Of a stretch of DNA of 64,000 nucleotides, positions 16,783 to 26,141 are shown piece by piece. The stretch covers positions 18,353 through 82,352 of the forward strand of contig NZ_JAHFZZ010000039.1 of the NCBI RefSeq assembly GCF_018603905.1. The letters are read 5' to 3'. Every line of letters begins with the position of its first letter. The stretch's first letter is position 1. A program made the translations under genes and the position numbers. The stretch is from Nonomuraea sp. NEAU-A123. GTDB lineage: Bacteria; Actinomycetota; Actinomycetes; Streptosporangiales; Streptosporangiaceae. Under the pieces are notes generated by a model. It saw only the letters and a list, made by a program, of their open reading frames with translations, was not told where the DNA came from and did not search any database.

Positions 16783-17634
16783 ATGAAGCGGCTCACCCCG
16801 TACCTGCTGGCGCTGCCGAGCTGGATGTGGCTGGCGATCTTCCTGGTCGTGCCGATGGCCGCCATGGCGTCGGTGTCGTTGCAGACCGGCAACGCGATCG
16901 ACGGCTTCGCCATGACGTTCAGCGTCTCCAACTACACCGACGCGATCAGCCGTTACAGCACGCAGTTCCTGCGCTCCCTCCTGTACGGCGGGCTCGCCAC
17001 GGTGGCGATGCTGATCATCGGCTACCCCGTGGCCTACTGGATCGCCTTCAAGGGCGGGACGCGTAAGTCGGTGTACCTGTTCCTGCTGCTGCTGCCGTTC
17101 TTCGTGTCGTTCGTGCTGCGGACGATCTCGTGGGGCTTCCTGCTGGCCGACGACGGCGTCCTGTTCGGCCCGCTGAAGAGCTGGGGTCTGCTGGCCCCCG
17201 AGTTCCACGTGCTGGCCACCACGTTCGCGGTGGTGGGCGGACTGACCTACAACTTCCTGCCGTTCATGATCCTGCCGATCTATGTGGCGCTGGAGCGGGT
17301 CGATCCGCGGGTCATCGAGGCGGCCTACGACCTGTACGCGACGCGGCTGTCGGCCTTCCGCCGGGTGGTGCTGCCGCTGTCGCTGCCGGGAGTGTTCGCC
17401 GGGGTGCTGATGACCTTCGTGCCCGCCACGGCGGACCCGGTCAACGCGCAGATACTCGGCGGCACGGCGAACACGATGATCGGCAACATCATCCAGACCG
17501 AGTACCTGACAAACCTCAACTACCCGACGGCCTCGGCGCTGTCGTTCACGCTGATGGCCGTGCTGCTCGTGGGCATCTTCATCTATGCCAGGGCGCTCGG
17601 CACCGAGAACGTCCTCGAGGCGGTGGCGCAATGA
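16783..17634 (+). CDS. potB: Polyamine ABC transporter permease (PotB type)
   Basis: The protein has 283 residues with about six hydrophobic segments, beginning with MKRLTPYLLALPSWMWLAIF. The EAA loop appears as VIEAAYDLYATRLSAFRRVV followed by LPLSLPG. It pairs with the second permease, whose ATG overlaps this stop by four bases. Length and order (A-D-B-C) are standard for polyamine importers. Confidence 0.86.
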   Translation: MKRLTPYLLALPSWMWLAIFLVVPMAAMASVSLQTGNAIDGFAMTFSVSNYTDAISRYSTQFLRSLLYGGLATVAMLIIGYPVAYWIAFKGGTRKSVYLFLLLLPFFVSFVLRTISWGFLLADDGVLFGPLKSWGLLAPEFHVLATTFAVVGGLTYNFLPFMILPIYVALERVDPRVIEAAYDLYATRLSAFRRVVLPLSLPGVFAGVLMTFVPATADPVNAQILGGTANTMIGNIIQTEYLTNLNYPTASALSFTLMAVLLVGIFIYARALGTENVLEAVAQ

Positions 17635-18416
17635 GGGGCCGCAGGCTCGGGGACAGGCTGCTGCACGCCTACACCTGGCTGGTCATCGTCTGGCTGTCCT
17701 CGCCGATCGCCGTGATGATCCTGTTCGGGTTCAACGACAAGAAGAGCAAGTCGAACACCACCTGGCAGGGCTTCACCCTCAAGTGGTACGACCGCCTCTT
17801 CGACATCTCCGACCTGACCGTCGCGCTGCAGAACTCGCTGGTGATCGCCCTGGTCAGCACGGTCATCACGGTCGTGATCGGCACCATGCTGGGGCTGGCC
17901 GTCGGCCGCTACCGCTTCCGGGGGCAGGGGGTGACGAACTTCCTGGTCTTCGCCGCGATCTCGACGCCCGAGCTGGTCATGGGGGCGTCGTTGCTGTCGC
18001 TGTTCGTCTCGGGCAACGTGCCGCGCGACGCGACCACGATCATCATCTCGCACGTGCTGTTCTCGCTGTCGTTCGTCGTCGTCACCGTACGGGCCAGGGT
18101 GATCGTGCTGGACCCGGCCATGGAGGAGGCGGCCAGGGATCTCGGGGCGACCGGCTGGGGGACGTTCCGGCAGGTGACGCTGCCGTCGATCATGCCGGGC
18201 GTGCTGGCGGGGGCGATGCTGTCGTTCGCGCTGTCGATCGACGACTACGTGGTGACCAGCTTCGTGAACGGCGGCACCGTCACCTTCCCGCTGTGGATCG
18301 TGGGGTCCGTCAAGACCGGCATTCCGCCGCAGGTCAACGTCATGGGTACGCTGATCTTCGGCGTCGGCGTGCTGATCGCCATCGCTACCTCGGTCGCGGC
18401 ACGCCGTCGTGCCTGA
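17631..18416 (+). CDS. potC: Polyamine ABC transporter permease (PotC type)
   Basis: The protein has 261 residues and is the second membrane subunit. It begins MRGRRLGDRLLHAYTWLVIV and carries the EAA motif MEEAARDLGATGWGTFRQVT, followed by LPSIMPG. The ATGA overlap with potB fixes the start. It shows the typical SIDDYVVTSFV segment of PotC/PotI-type permeases. It is the last transporter gene; the FAD oxidase follows after 36 bases. Confidence 0.86.
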   Translation: MRGRRLGDRLLHAYTWLVIVWLSSPIAVMILFGFNDKKSKSNTTWQGFTLKWYDRLFDISDLTVALQNSLVIALVSTVITVVIGTMLGLAVGRYRFRGQGVTNFLVFAAISTPELVMGASLLSLFVSGNVPRDATTIIISHVLFSLSFVVVTVRARVIVLDPAMEEAARDLGATGWGTFRQVTLPSIMPGVLAGAMLSFALSIDDYVVTSFVNGGTVTFPLWIVGSVKTGIPPQVNVMGTLIFGVGVLIAIATSVAARRRA

Positions 18417-18452
18417 AAGTCATAGAACGAACACCGTGGGGAAGTGGAATGT

Positions 18453-19847
18453 GTGGATCCGCTGAAGGCGCTTGCTGACGCGGAGCGCAAGCCGTACTGG
18501 CTGGACAGTCCGGCCAGTCCAGAACCTCGGTCGCGGCTCATCGGCGACACCAGCGCCGACCTCGTCGTGGTCGGTGGCGGCTTCACCGGGCTGTGGACCG
18601 CCCTGCTGGCCAAGGAACGCGACCCCGACCAGGACGTCGTCCTGCTCGAAGGCCGCAGGATCGGCTGGGCGGCCTCCGGCCGCAACGGCGGCTTCTGCAT
18701 GGCGACCCTCACCCATGGCCTGTCCAACGGCCTCGAACGCTGGCCCGACGAGATCGACCGGCTCGAACGCCTCGGCGTGGCTAACCTCGACGAGATCGAA
18801 CGGACGCTGGAGCGCTACGGCATCGACTGCTCCTTCGAGCGCACCGGCGAGCTGAACGTCGCCACCGAGCCGTGGCAGCTCGACGCGCTGAACGAGCACC
18901 TCGACCTCATCTCCGAGCTCGGCCTCGACTATGTGCCGCTCGACCAGGACCAGGTGCGGGCCGAGGTCAACTCGCCCACCTACCTGGGCGGGCTCTGGGA
19001 CCGCAGCGGCTGCGCCATGCTCGACCCCGCGCGGCTGGCCTGGGGGCTGCGCGAGGCCTGTGTCGCGCTCGGCGTCCGGGTCTACGAGCGCAGCCCGGTC
19101 CGCTCGCTCGACGACAACGGCGTCACGATCAGCCTGCGCACCCCGCACGGCGTCGCCACCGGCCGCCGCGTCGCGCTCGGCACCGGCGTGTTCCCGCCGC
19201 TGCTACGGCGGCTCAAGCACTTCGTGGTGCCGGTGTACGACTACGCGCTCATGACCGAGCCGCTGACCGCGGCACAGCTCGCCGAGGTGGGCTGGCGCAA
19301 CCGGCAGGGCATCGGCGACGGAGCCAACCAGTTCCACTACTACCGCCTGACCGACGACAACCGGATCCTGTGGGGCGGCTACGACGCCGTCTACTACAAC
19401 GGCGGCCTGGTCAAGCCGGAGTACGACCAGCGCGACGAGACGTTCGTCAAGCTGGCCGACCACTTCGCCACCACGTTCCCGCAGCTCGCGGAGGTGCGCT
19501 TCACGCACCGCTGGGGCGGCGTGATCGACACCTGCAGCCGGTTCAGCGCCTTCTACGGTCAGGCGCACGGCGGCCGGCTGGCCTACGCCGTCGGCTACAC
19601 CGGCATGGGCGTCGGCGCCACCCGCTTCGGTGCGAATGTCATGCTCGACCTGCTCTCGGGCGAGCGCACCGAGCGGACCGATCTGCGGATGGTACGGGAG
19701 AAGCCGATGCCGTTCCCGCCGGAGCCGGTGCGGTCCGGGGTGATCCAGTTCACCCGGTGGTCGATCGCCCAGGCCGACCAGCACGAGGGCAAACGCAACC
19801 TCTGGCTGCGCGCGCTCGACCGGATGGGTCTCGGCTTCGACTCCTGA
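18453..19847 (+). CDS. FAD-dependent amine oxidase (PuuB/gamma-glutamylputrescine oxidase-like)
   Basis: The protein has 464 residues of the D-amino-acid-oxidase (DAO) fold. The FAD-binding GxGxxG is seen as VVVGGGFTGLWTALLAKE, with the downstream ASGRNGGFC typical of this subfamily. C-terminal YAVGYTGMGVGATRFGANV contacts the flavin. Related enzymes oxidise putrescine or gamma-glutamylputrescine to the aldehyde, which the operon's dehydrogenase would then oxidise. GTG at 18453 is preferred over GTG at 18444 because GGGGAA precedes it by 9 bases. Exact substrate is inferred; no glutamylputrescine synthetase is in the window. Confidence 0.8.
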   Translation: MDPLKALADAERKPYWLDSPASPEPRSRLIGDTSADLVVVGGGFTGLWTALLAKERDPDQDVVLLEGRRIGWAASGRNGGFCMATLTHGLSNGLERWPDEIDRLERLGVANLDEIERTLERYGIDCSFERTGELNVATEPWQLDALNEHLDLISELGLDYVPLDQDQVRAEVNSPTYLGGLWDRSGCAMLDPARLAWGLREACVALGVRVYERSPVRSLDDNGVTISLRTPHGVATGRRVALGTGVFPPLLRRLKHFVVPVYDYALMTEPLTAAQLAEVGWRNRQGIGDGANQFHYYRLTDDNRILWGGYDAVYYNGGLVKPEYDQRDETFVKLADHFATTFPQLAEVRFTHRWGGVIDTCSRFSAFYGQAHGGRLAYAVGYTGMGVGATRFGANVMLDLLSGERTERTDLRMVREKPMPFPPEPVRSGVIQFTRWSIAQADQHEGKRNLWLRALDRMGLGFDS

Positions 19848-19872
19848 CCGGCACAGGCGGGATCATGGGGAC

Positions 19873-20745
19873 ATGAGGGTTGAGTTCACCGCAGATGGGA
19901 TCGTGCTGGCAGGGGACCTGCGGGTGCCCGAGGGAGAGGGGCCGAGGCCGGGTCTGGTGTTCACCGGGCCGTTCACCGGAGTGCGTGACCAGGTCGCCGG
20001 GCTCTACGCGGAGCGGCTGGCCGCGCGGGGCTATGTGACGCTGGCCTTCGACCACCGCAACTGGGGCGAGTCGGGCGGTGAGCCGCGCCGCCACGAGGAC
20101 CCGCAGGCCAAGCTGGGCGACCTGCGGGCCGCGGTGTCGCTGCTGCGGTCGCGACCCGAGGTGGATCCGGCGCGGATCGGCGTGGTCGGCATCTGTCTGG
20201 GCGGGGGATACGCGCTGCGATTCGCCGCCTTCGATCCCCGGGTGAAGGTCTTCGCCGGGATCGCCGGGGCGTACAACAACCCGTACGCGATGCGGTCGGG
20301 CCTGGACTACCAGGCGGCGCTGACCTCCTTCACCGAGGTGCTGGAGCGGCAGGACCTCGGCGGGCCGGTGGAGTACCTTCCCGCCGTGGCGGAGCAGGGC
20401 GAGGCGGCCATGCCCGGCGACGAGCCGTACGCGTACTACGGCGGCGCGCGGGGTGCGTCGGAGACCTGGGCGAACGAGGTCACGCGGGCCAGTGTGCGTG
20501 AGCTGATCACCGTGGACAACATGATGGGCGCCGACTTCCTGTCCCCCAAGCCGGCGCTGATCGTGCACGGCGTGGTGGACCGGTTCTGCCCGCCTGAGGG
20601 CGCGGAGGAGGCGTTCCGGCGGCTCGACCGGCCCAAGAAGCTCGTCTGGGTCGACGCCAAGCAGCACATCGACCTCTACGACCGCGAGCCGTACGTCACG
20701 CAGGCCGTCGACGCGACCGCGGACTTCCTCAGCGAACACCTGTGA
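19873..20745 (+). CDS. Alpha/beta hydrolase, dienelactone-hydrolase-like
   Basis: The protein has 290 residues. The nucleophile elbow is GICLGGG, with Cys instead of Ser as in dienelactone hydrolases. The acid is probably the Asp in HGVVDRFCPP and the histidine lies in KQHIDLYD. The oxyanion side has FTGPFTGVRDQV, seen in this group of uncharacterised hydrolases. ATG at 19873 follows the amine oxidase by 25 bases, so it may be cotranscribed, but no link to polyamine metabolism is evident. Substrate unknown. Confidence 0.75.
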   Translation: MRVEFTADGIVLAGDLRVPEGEGPRPGLVFTGPFTGVRDQVAGLYAERLAARGYVTLAFDHRNWGESGGEPRRHEDPQAKLGDLRAAVSLLRSRPEVDPARIGVVGICLGGGYALRFAAFDPRVKVFAGIAGAYNNPYAMRSGLDYQAALTSFTEVLERQDLGGPVEYLPAVAEQGEAAMPGDEPYAYYGGARGASETWANEVTRASVRELITVDNMMGADFLSPKPALIVHGVVDRFCPPEGAEEAFRRLDRPKKLVWVDAKQHIDLYDREPYVTQAVDATADFLSEHL

Positions 20746-20816
20746 TGGGTGTGGCGGGCTGATCCGCCGGGAAGAGGCCATTTTGTACCCCCGGTGATTT
20801 ACTGGGGGGTTTGTAG

Positions 20817-21725
20817 GTGCGTGCGAGATTGTGGATGGGTGCCGCCCTGACCGCGGCCCTGATGACGAGGTGCGCGGCCGAGCCGCCGGTGCCCGTGGCG
20901 GTACGGCTGCCCTGGGTGCGGGTCGACCGGTGCCTGCTGACCATCCCAGACCCCCGGGCGGGGGCCGCGGCCAGGGCCGAGCTCGACCGCGACATCGGCC
21001 GCTACATGGCCAGGCAGCCGGGCCGCATCGTGTACGCCGCGCGCGACCGGGTCACCGGCATCACCCTCGGCCATGGGGAGCACCAGCACGACATGATCAC
21101 CGCCAGCGGCGTCAAGGTCGACATCCTGACCGCGCTGCTGCTCCGCCGTACCCGGCTGGGCGCGGACGAGCGCGACCTGGCCTCACGCATGATCAGGGAG
21201 AGCGACAACTCCGCCGCCGACGCGCTGTGGTGGCGGGTCGGGGCGGGGGAGGGGATGAGCGGGTTCTACCGGAAGGTGGGGCTGCGCGAGACGGCGCCGG
21301 GGCCGAGCCGCTACTGGGGCGGCACCACCACCAGCCCCGCCGACCGCCTCCGGCTGCTGAAGGTGTTGATCAGCGGGGACAAGGGGCTGGGCGCCGCCGA
21401 TCGGGACCTGGTGCTCGGCCTGATGGGAGACGTCGTGCCCGATCAGGCGTGGGGTGTCAGCGCCGCCGCCCGGCGAGGTGACCGGGTGGCGTTGAAGAAC
21501 GGCTGGACGCCGCGGCCGTTCATCCACAACACCTGGGCGGTCACGAGCTACGGCCGGATCGTGGGGCCGGGGCGCGATCTGCTGCTGTCGGTCCAGACGG
21601 ACCAGCAGCCGGGCGAGGGCTCGGGCATCCAGGCCATCGAAGGGCTGGCCAGGATGATCGGCACCCGTCTCGACAGCCTGTCACCGGTCCGGATCAGGCC
21701 CTGCGCGGCCGAGCCCACGGCCTGA
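20817..21725 (+). CDS. Class A beta-lactamase-like serine hydrolase, exported
   Basis: The protein has 302 residues. The N-terminus has a short hydrophobic signal. The three active-site motifs of the penicillin-recognising fold appear in order: SGVK (SxxK), SDN in RESDNSAAD, and KNG in LKNGW in place of the usual KTG. This suggests a D,D-peptidase-like or beta-lactamase-like enzyme acting outside the membrane, although many actinomycete members of this group are not proven lactamases. The start is GTG at 20817 after GGGGGG; no other good start is near. Confidence 0.7.
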   Translation: MRARLWMGAALTAALMTRCAAEPPVPVAVRLPWVRVDRCLLTIPDPRAGAAARAELDRDIGRYMARQPGRIVYAARDRVTGITLGHGEHQHDMITASGVKVDILTALLLRRTRLGADERDLASRMIRESDNSAADALWWRVGAGEGMSGFYRKVGLRETAPGPSRYWGGTTTSPADRLRLLKVLISGDKGLGAADRDLVLGLMGDVVPDQAWGVSAAARRGDRVALKNGWTPRPFIHNTWAVTSYGRIVGPGRDLLLSVQTDQQPGEGSGIQAIEGLARMIGTRLDSLSPVRIRPCAAEPTA

Positions 21726-21734
21726 CCGGCTGGA

Positions 21735-23243
21735 TCAGTGGACCGTGGTCAGCCGCTCCTCGGGAATGACCTTGGGCACGCCACGCAGCCCCACCAGCGC
21801 GAGCGCCGCCACCACGGCCAAGATCGCCGAGGTGGAGAGCGCCGTGATGTGCACGGCCTCGACGAACGCGACCCGGGCCGCCTCGATGACCTGCCCGGCC
21901 AGCGCCGCGGGCAGAGTCTCGGCCGTGCGCAGCGCGCCCGCGATCGACTCCCTGGCGGCCTCGCCGGGCACTCCGGCGGGCAGGCGCAGGCCGGCGCTGT
22001 AGGAGCTGTTCAGCACGGTGCCCAGGATGGCGATGCCCAGCGCCCCGCCCAGCTCGAACGCCGTCTCCGACACCGCGGCCGCCGCCCCGGCCCGTGCCCT
22101 GGGCGCGGTCGCCAGCACGTTGTCGTTGTTGACGGTGAAGGTGAACCCGACGCCGATCCCGCCGATCAGCTGCGGAGCGAGCAGCACGAGGAAGCTCGTG
22201 TCGAGCCCGATCGTGCTGTAGTAGAGGAAGGAGCCCGCGGTCATCGCCAGACCGAGCGCCACGACGCCGTTCCTGCCCAGGAGCCCGATGAGCCGGGCCG
22301 CCAGGATGCCGCCGACCGCGCCGCCGAGCCCGCCCGGCAGGGTGGCCAGCCCGGCCTGCAGCGCCGTCCAGCCGAGCACGAGCTGGAAGTACCAGGCGAG
22401 GATCAGCGACATGGCCGTCATCGCGAAGATCGCCAGCATGTTGGTGCCGATCGACGCGCTGAACGCCCGGTTTCCGAACAGCCGCATGTCGATCAGCGGC
22501 TCCGCCAGCCTGCTCTGCCGCCGGACGAACAGCCCCAGGCACGCTACGCCCAGCACCGCCGCCACCGGCACACCGGCGTGCCCGAACCCCTGGTGCGCCG
22601 CCTCCTTGACCGCATAGATGGCCGTCACGATGCCGATGAAGGAGAGCGCCACGCTCGGCAGGTCGATGCGGCCGGCGTCGGGGTTGCGCGACTCCGGCAG
22701 GACAAGGTGGCCGGCGACCAGCACCAGCGCCATGATCGGCACGTTGATCAGGAAGACCGAGCCCCACCAGAAGTGGTCGAGCAGCAGCCCGCCGATGACC
22801 GGGCCCACCGCGAACCCGACGGCGCTCATCCCGCTCCAGATGCCGATGGCGGCGGTCCGCTCGCCGGGGTCGGTGAAGACGTTACGGATGATCGACAGCG
22901 TCGACGGCATGATCGTCGCCGCGGCCACACCGAGCAGCGCCCTGGCCGCGATGAGCAGTTCCGGGCTCGGCGCGTACGCGGTCAGCACCGAGGCCGCGCC
23001 GAACGCGGCGGCACCGATGAGCAGCAGGCGTTTGCGGCCGATGCGGTCGCCGAGGTTGCCCATGGTGATGAGCAGGCCCGCGAGCGCGAAGCCGTACATG
23101 TCGCCGATCCACAGCAACTGCGTGGCGTTGGCGCCGAGGTCGCCGACCAGCCTGGGCAGGGCCAGGTGCAGGACCGTCATGTCGAGCGAGAGAAGGAGAG
23201 TGGCCAGGCACGCGACGGCCAGGCAGGACCATTTGCTCTTCAT
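21735..23243 (-). CDS. MFS drug exporter, DHA2 family (14 helices)
   Basis: The protein has 502 residues. It begins MKSKWSCLAVACLATLLLSL and carries the DHA motif LDMTVLHLALPRLVGDL, motif A as GNLGDRIGRKRLLLIG and motif C as GFAVGPVIGGLLL. The length fits 14 transmembrane segments, as in QacA/EmrB-type proton antiporters. The ATG is the first in frame after the upstream regulator's stop, 35 bases away on the same strand, so the regulator and exporter are likely one transcript. The exported compound is unknown. Confidence 0.86.
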   Translation of the reverse strand: MKSKWSCLAVACLATLLLSLDMTVLHLALPRLVGDLGANATQLLWIGDMYGFALAGLLITMGNLGDRIGRKRLLLIGAAAFGAASVLTAYAPSPELLIAARALLGVAAATIMPSTLSIIRNVFTDPGERTAAIGIWSGMSAVGFAVGPVIGGLLLDHFWWGSVFLINVPIMALVLVAGHLVLPESRNPDAGRIDLPSVALSFIGIVTAIYAVKEAAHQGFGHAGVPVAAVLGVACLGLFVRRQSRLAEPLIDMRLFGNRAFSASIGTNMLAIFAMTAMSLILAWYFQLVLGWTALQAGLATLPGGLGGAVGGILAARLIGLLGRNGVVALGLAMTAGSFLYYSTIGLDTSFLVLLAPQLIGGIGVGFTFTVNNDNVLATAPRARAGAAAAVSETAFELGGALGIAILGTVLNSSYSAGLRLPAGVPGEAARESIAGALRTAETLPAALAGQVIEAARVAFVEAVHITALSTSAILAVVAALALVGLRGVPKVIPEERLTTVH

Positions 23244-23278
23244 GGTGTTCAGGATGATCAGAGGCGCTGACCGACCGC

Positions 23279-26089
23279 CTACCGCCCGCTGACGATCTCC
23301 GCCAGGCCGGTCAGCCCGGCCTGGATGCGGGCGCGGACCTCCTCCGAGCTGTACCAGTCGCCGGAGCACTCGGCCAGGGCCTGCTCCATGAGCGCGCGGG
23401 CCTCGCCGAGGTCGCCGCGGAGCACCGCCAGCTCGCCCAGCCCGACGTGCGCCTTGGCCAGCGTGTCGCCCGAGCCGATGCGCCGGGCCATCTCGGCGGC
23501 CCGCAGATAGCCGGCCCGCGCCTCGTCGAGGTCGCCCAGGCGGGCCACGGAGTCCGCGCTCAGGCACAGGCACTCGGCCATGTCGGCCACCGCGCCCAGC
23601 TCCTGAGACGTCCGCAGGCCCTGGTCGGCCAGTGCCCGGGAGGCCGCGTAATCGCCCTGCTCGTAGGCCAGCTCGGCGAGCCCGCTCAGCGCCAGCGTGG
23701 CGCCCCAGCGCTCGCCGACCGCCCGGAACTCGACCAGCGACCGCTCGAACTCGGCCCTGGCCTCGCCGCCCCGCCCCATGATCTGCAGCATGAACGCGAC
23801 ACCGCAGTGCATCAGCGCCTGCGACCAGGGCGGCAGGGCGCCGGCGTATTGAGCCATCAGCTTCCGTACGCCCTCGTAGTCGTCCGGCGGGCCGGTGAAC
23901 ATCGGCAGCATCATCGTCAGGAACTCCAGCCGCGTCGACAGGAACTCGGCCGGCAGCATGCGGCGGAGCGTCTTCAGCCGGGCCCGCAGGTCGTCGCCAG
24001 GCTGCCTGCCCCAGGCCGCGACCAGCACGCACAGCGCGTACTCCTCTCGGAGACCCGCGGGCGGGGTCTGTCCCATGCCGGCCAGCAGCCCGTCGGCCAG
24101 GTCCGCGCTGGTGCCCCGGTGGCCGCGCATCCACCAGTAGCAGGCGGAGTAGGCGAGGATCCGCATGCCCAGCGCCTCCCGGCCGGTCTCGGCCGACCAG
24201 CGTACGGCGGCGGCCAGGTTGCCGCTCTCCTCGTCGAGGCGCGACAGCCACTCCAACTGCTCGGCCGTGCGCAGGTGGCCGTCGGCCTCGACGGCCAGCG
24301 CCAGGTAGCGGCCGGCGTGCGCCTCGCGCATCGCCTCGGTCTCGCCCGACTCCGCGAGCTGCTCGGCGCAGAACGCCCGGATCGTCTCCAGCATCCGGTA
24401 GCGGCCGTCGACGACCTCGACCAGCGACTTCTCCGCCAGCGAGAACAGCACCTCCTCCGGCAGCCCGCACACCCGCTCCGCCGACTCGGGCGTGGCGCCG
24501 CCCACGAACACGGTCAGCCGCCTGGCCATCCGCTGCTCGCGCTCGTCCAGCAGGTCCCAGCTCCACGCCACGACCGCGCGGAGCGTCTGGTGCCTGGGCA
24601 AGGCCGTACGGCTGCCGCGGGCGAGCAGCCGGAACCGGTCGTCGAGCCGGGCCGCCACGTCGCCGACCGACATCGTGCGCAGCCGCGCGGCCGCCAGCTC
24701 GATCGCGAGCGGCAGCCCGTCGAGCGCCCGGCAGATGCCGGCCACCTGGGCCAGGTTCGTCTCGTCGACCGGCTGCCGGACCGCGGCCGCCCGGTCGGCG
24801 AACAGCCGGACGGCGGGGTAGTCGAGCGGGTTCGCGGCGTCGGGCGGCGGCAGCCGCAGCGGCGCGACGGGCAGGATGGACTCGCCGGTGATGCCCAGGG
24901 CCTCGCGGCTGGTCGCCAGCACGCGCAGCGCGGGGCAGGAGGCCAGCAGCAGGTCGGCCAGCTCGGCCGCGGCGGCGATGAGATGCTCGCAGTTGTCGAG
25001 GACCAGCAGCAGCCCGCGGTCGGCGAGCGCGGCGAGCAGGTGGGCGACGGGATCGACGGCCGGCGGCCGGTCGTGGCCGGACAGCCGGGTGTCGCGGATG
25101 TCGAGCGCCGCCAGCACCGCCTTCGGCACGTCGGCGGGTTCGGTGACGGGCGCGAGCTGCACGAAGCACACGTCGCCGGCGGCCTGCTCGGCCGCCTCCA
25201 GCGCGAGCCGGGTCTTGCCCGCCCCGCCGGGGCCGATGAGCGTGACCAGCCTGGCCGCCGTGAGCTGGGCGCCGACCTGGCGGAGCTCCTCGGTCCGGCC
25301 GACGAAGCTGGTGAGCTGGGCGCGCAAGCCCTGCCTGCTGACGGGCGCTACGGTGGCGGCCAGCGACGGGTCGGCTCTGAGCACGGCCAGATGCGCCGCG
25401 GCCAGCTCGGCACCCGGCTCGACGCCCAGCTCCTCGTCGAGGATGCGCCGGGCGTCGTCGTAGGCGGTCAGCGCCTCGGCCTGCCGGCCGCTGCCGTACA
25501 GGGCCCGCATGAGCTGCGCCCGCAGCCGCTCGCGCAGCGGGTGGGCGGCCGTCAGCCGACGCAGCTCGGCGACCAGCTCGCGGTGGGCGCCCAGCTCCAG
25601 GTCGGCCTGGACGCGGTCCTCGACGGCGGCCAGGCGCAGCTCCTCCAGCCCGGCGGCGGCCGCCTCCGCGTGCGGGGCGTCGGCGAGCGGCGGGCCCTGC
25701 CACAGCGCCAGCGCCTCACGCAGCAGCGGCGCCGCTCGGCGGGGGTCGCCGGCGTCGAGAGCCTGCCGGCCCGCACCGGCCAGCCGCTCGAACCGGTGCG
25801 CGTCGACGTCCTGCGGGTCGGCCGCCAGCCGGTAGCCCGCCGGGTGGAACTCCACCTGGTCCCTGCCCAGCGCCCTGCGCAGCCTCGACACCTGCGCCTG
25901 GAGCGCGTTGGCCACGCCCTCGGGCGGCTCGGGGCCGTACAGGCCGGCGGCCAGCCGCTCCGCGCCGACGACCCGGCCCGCGTCGAGCGCCAGCAGCGTG
26001 AGCAGCCCCCGCACCCGGGGGCCGCCGAGCACGACCGGCTCGCCGTCCTCGTCCAGCACCCGGGCCGGGCCAAGGATCTCGAAGCGCAT
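23279..26089 (-). CDS. AfsR/SARP-family regulator (BTAD + NB-ARC ATPase + TPR)
   Basis: The protein has 936 residues. The N-terminal OmpR-like winged helix starts MRFEILGPARVLDEDGEPVV and is followed by the bacterial transcriptional activator domain (about 95-240). A STAND-type ATPase follows: Walker A GPGGAGKTR, Walker B LLLVLDNCEHL. The C-terminus is TPR-like. AfsR-type proteins activate secondary-metabolism or export genes after nucleotide-dependent switching. It lies just upstream of the MFS exporter and downstream of the P450/PEP-mutase pair on the same strand. A paralogue is at 36702-40067. Confidence 0.87.
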   Translation of the reverse strand: MRFEILGPARVLDEDGEPVVLGGPRVRGLLTLLALDAGRVVGAERLAAGLYGPEPPEGVANALQAQVSRLRRALGRDQVEFHPAGYRLAADPQDVDAHRFERLAGAGRQALDAGDPRRAAPLLREALALWQGPPLADAPHAEAAAAGLEELRLAAVEDRVQADLELGAHRELVAELRRLTAAHPLRERLRAQLMRALYGSGRQAEALTAYDDARRILDEELGVEPGAELAAAHLAVLRADPSLAATVAPVSRQGLRAQLTSFVGRTEELRQVGAQLTAARLVTLIGPGGAGKTRLALEAAEQAAGDVCFVQLAPVTEPADVPKAVLAALDIRDTRLSGHDRPPAVDPVAHLLAALADRGLLLVLDNCEHLIAAAAELADLLLASCPALRVLATSREALGITGESILPVAPLRLPPPDAANPLDYPAVRLFADRAAAVRQPVDETNLAQVAGICRALDGLPLAIELAAARLRTMSVGDVAARLDDRFRLLARGSRTALPRHQTLRAVVAWSWDLLDEREQRMARRLTVFVGGATPESAERVCGLPEEVLFSLAEKSLVEVVDGRYRMLETIRAFCAEQLAESGETEAMREAHAGRYLALAVEADGHLRTAEQLEWLSRLDEESGNLAAAVRWSAETGREALGMRILAYSACYWWMRGHRGTSADLADGLLAGMGQTPPAGLREEYALCVLVAAWGRQPGDDLRARLKTLRRMLPAEFLSTRLEFLTMMLPMFTGPPDDYEGVRKLMAQYAGALPPWSQALMHCGVAFMLQIMGRGGEARAEFERSLVEFRAVGERWGATLALSGLAELAYEQGDYAASRALADQGLRTSQELGAVADMAECLCLSADSVARLGDLDEARAGYLRAAEMARRIGSGDTLAKAHVGLGELAVLRGDLGEARALMEQALAECSGDWYSSEEVRARIQAGLTGLAEIVSGR

Positions 26090-26141
26090 GCCTCGATTAT
26101 CGCGGCCCCAGCGGCCTCGCGATGGCCTCCGCGTGCGTCGG

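Noticed and set aside
21735..25703. Single minus-strand reading frame of 1322 codons
   Set aside because: The upstream two thirds lie in another frame of the AfsR-like gene. Only the part from ATG 23243 has MFS motifs; the rest is high-GC open frame.
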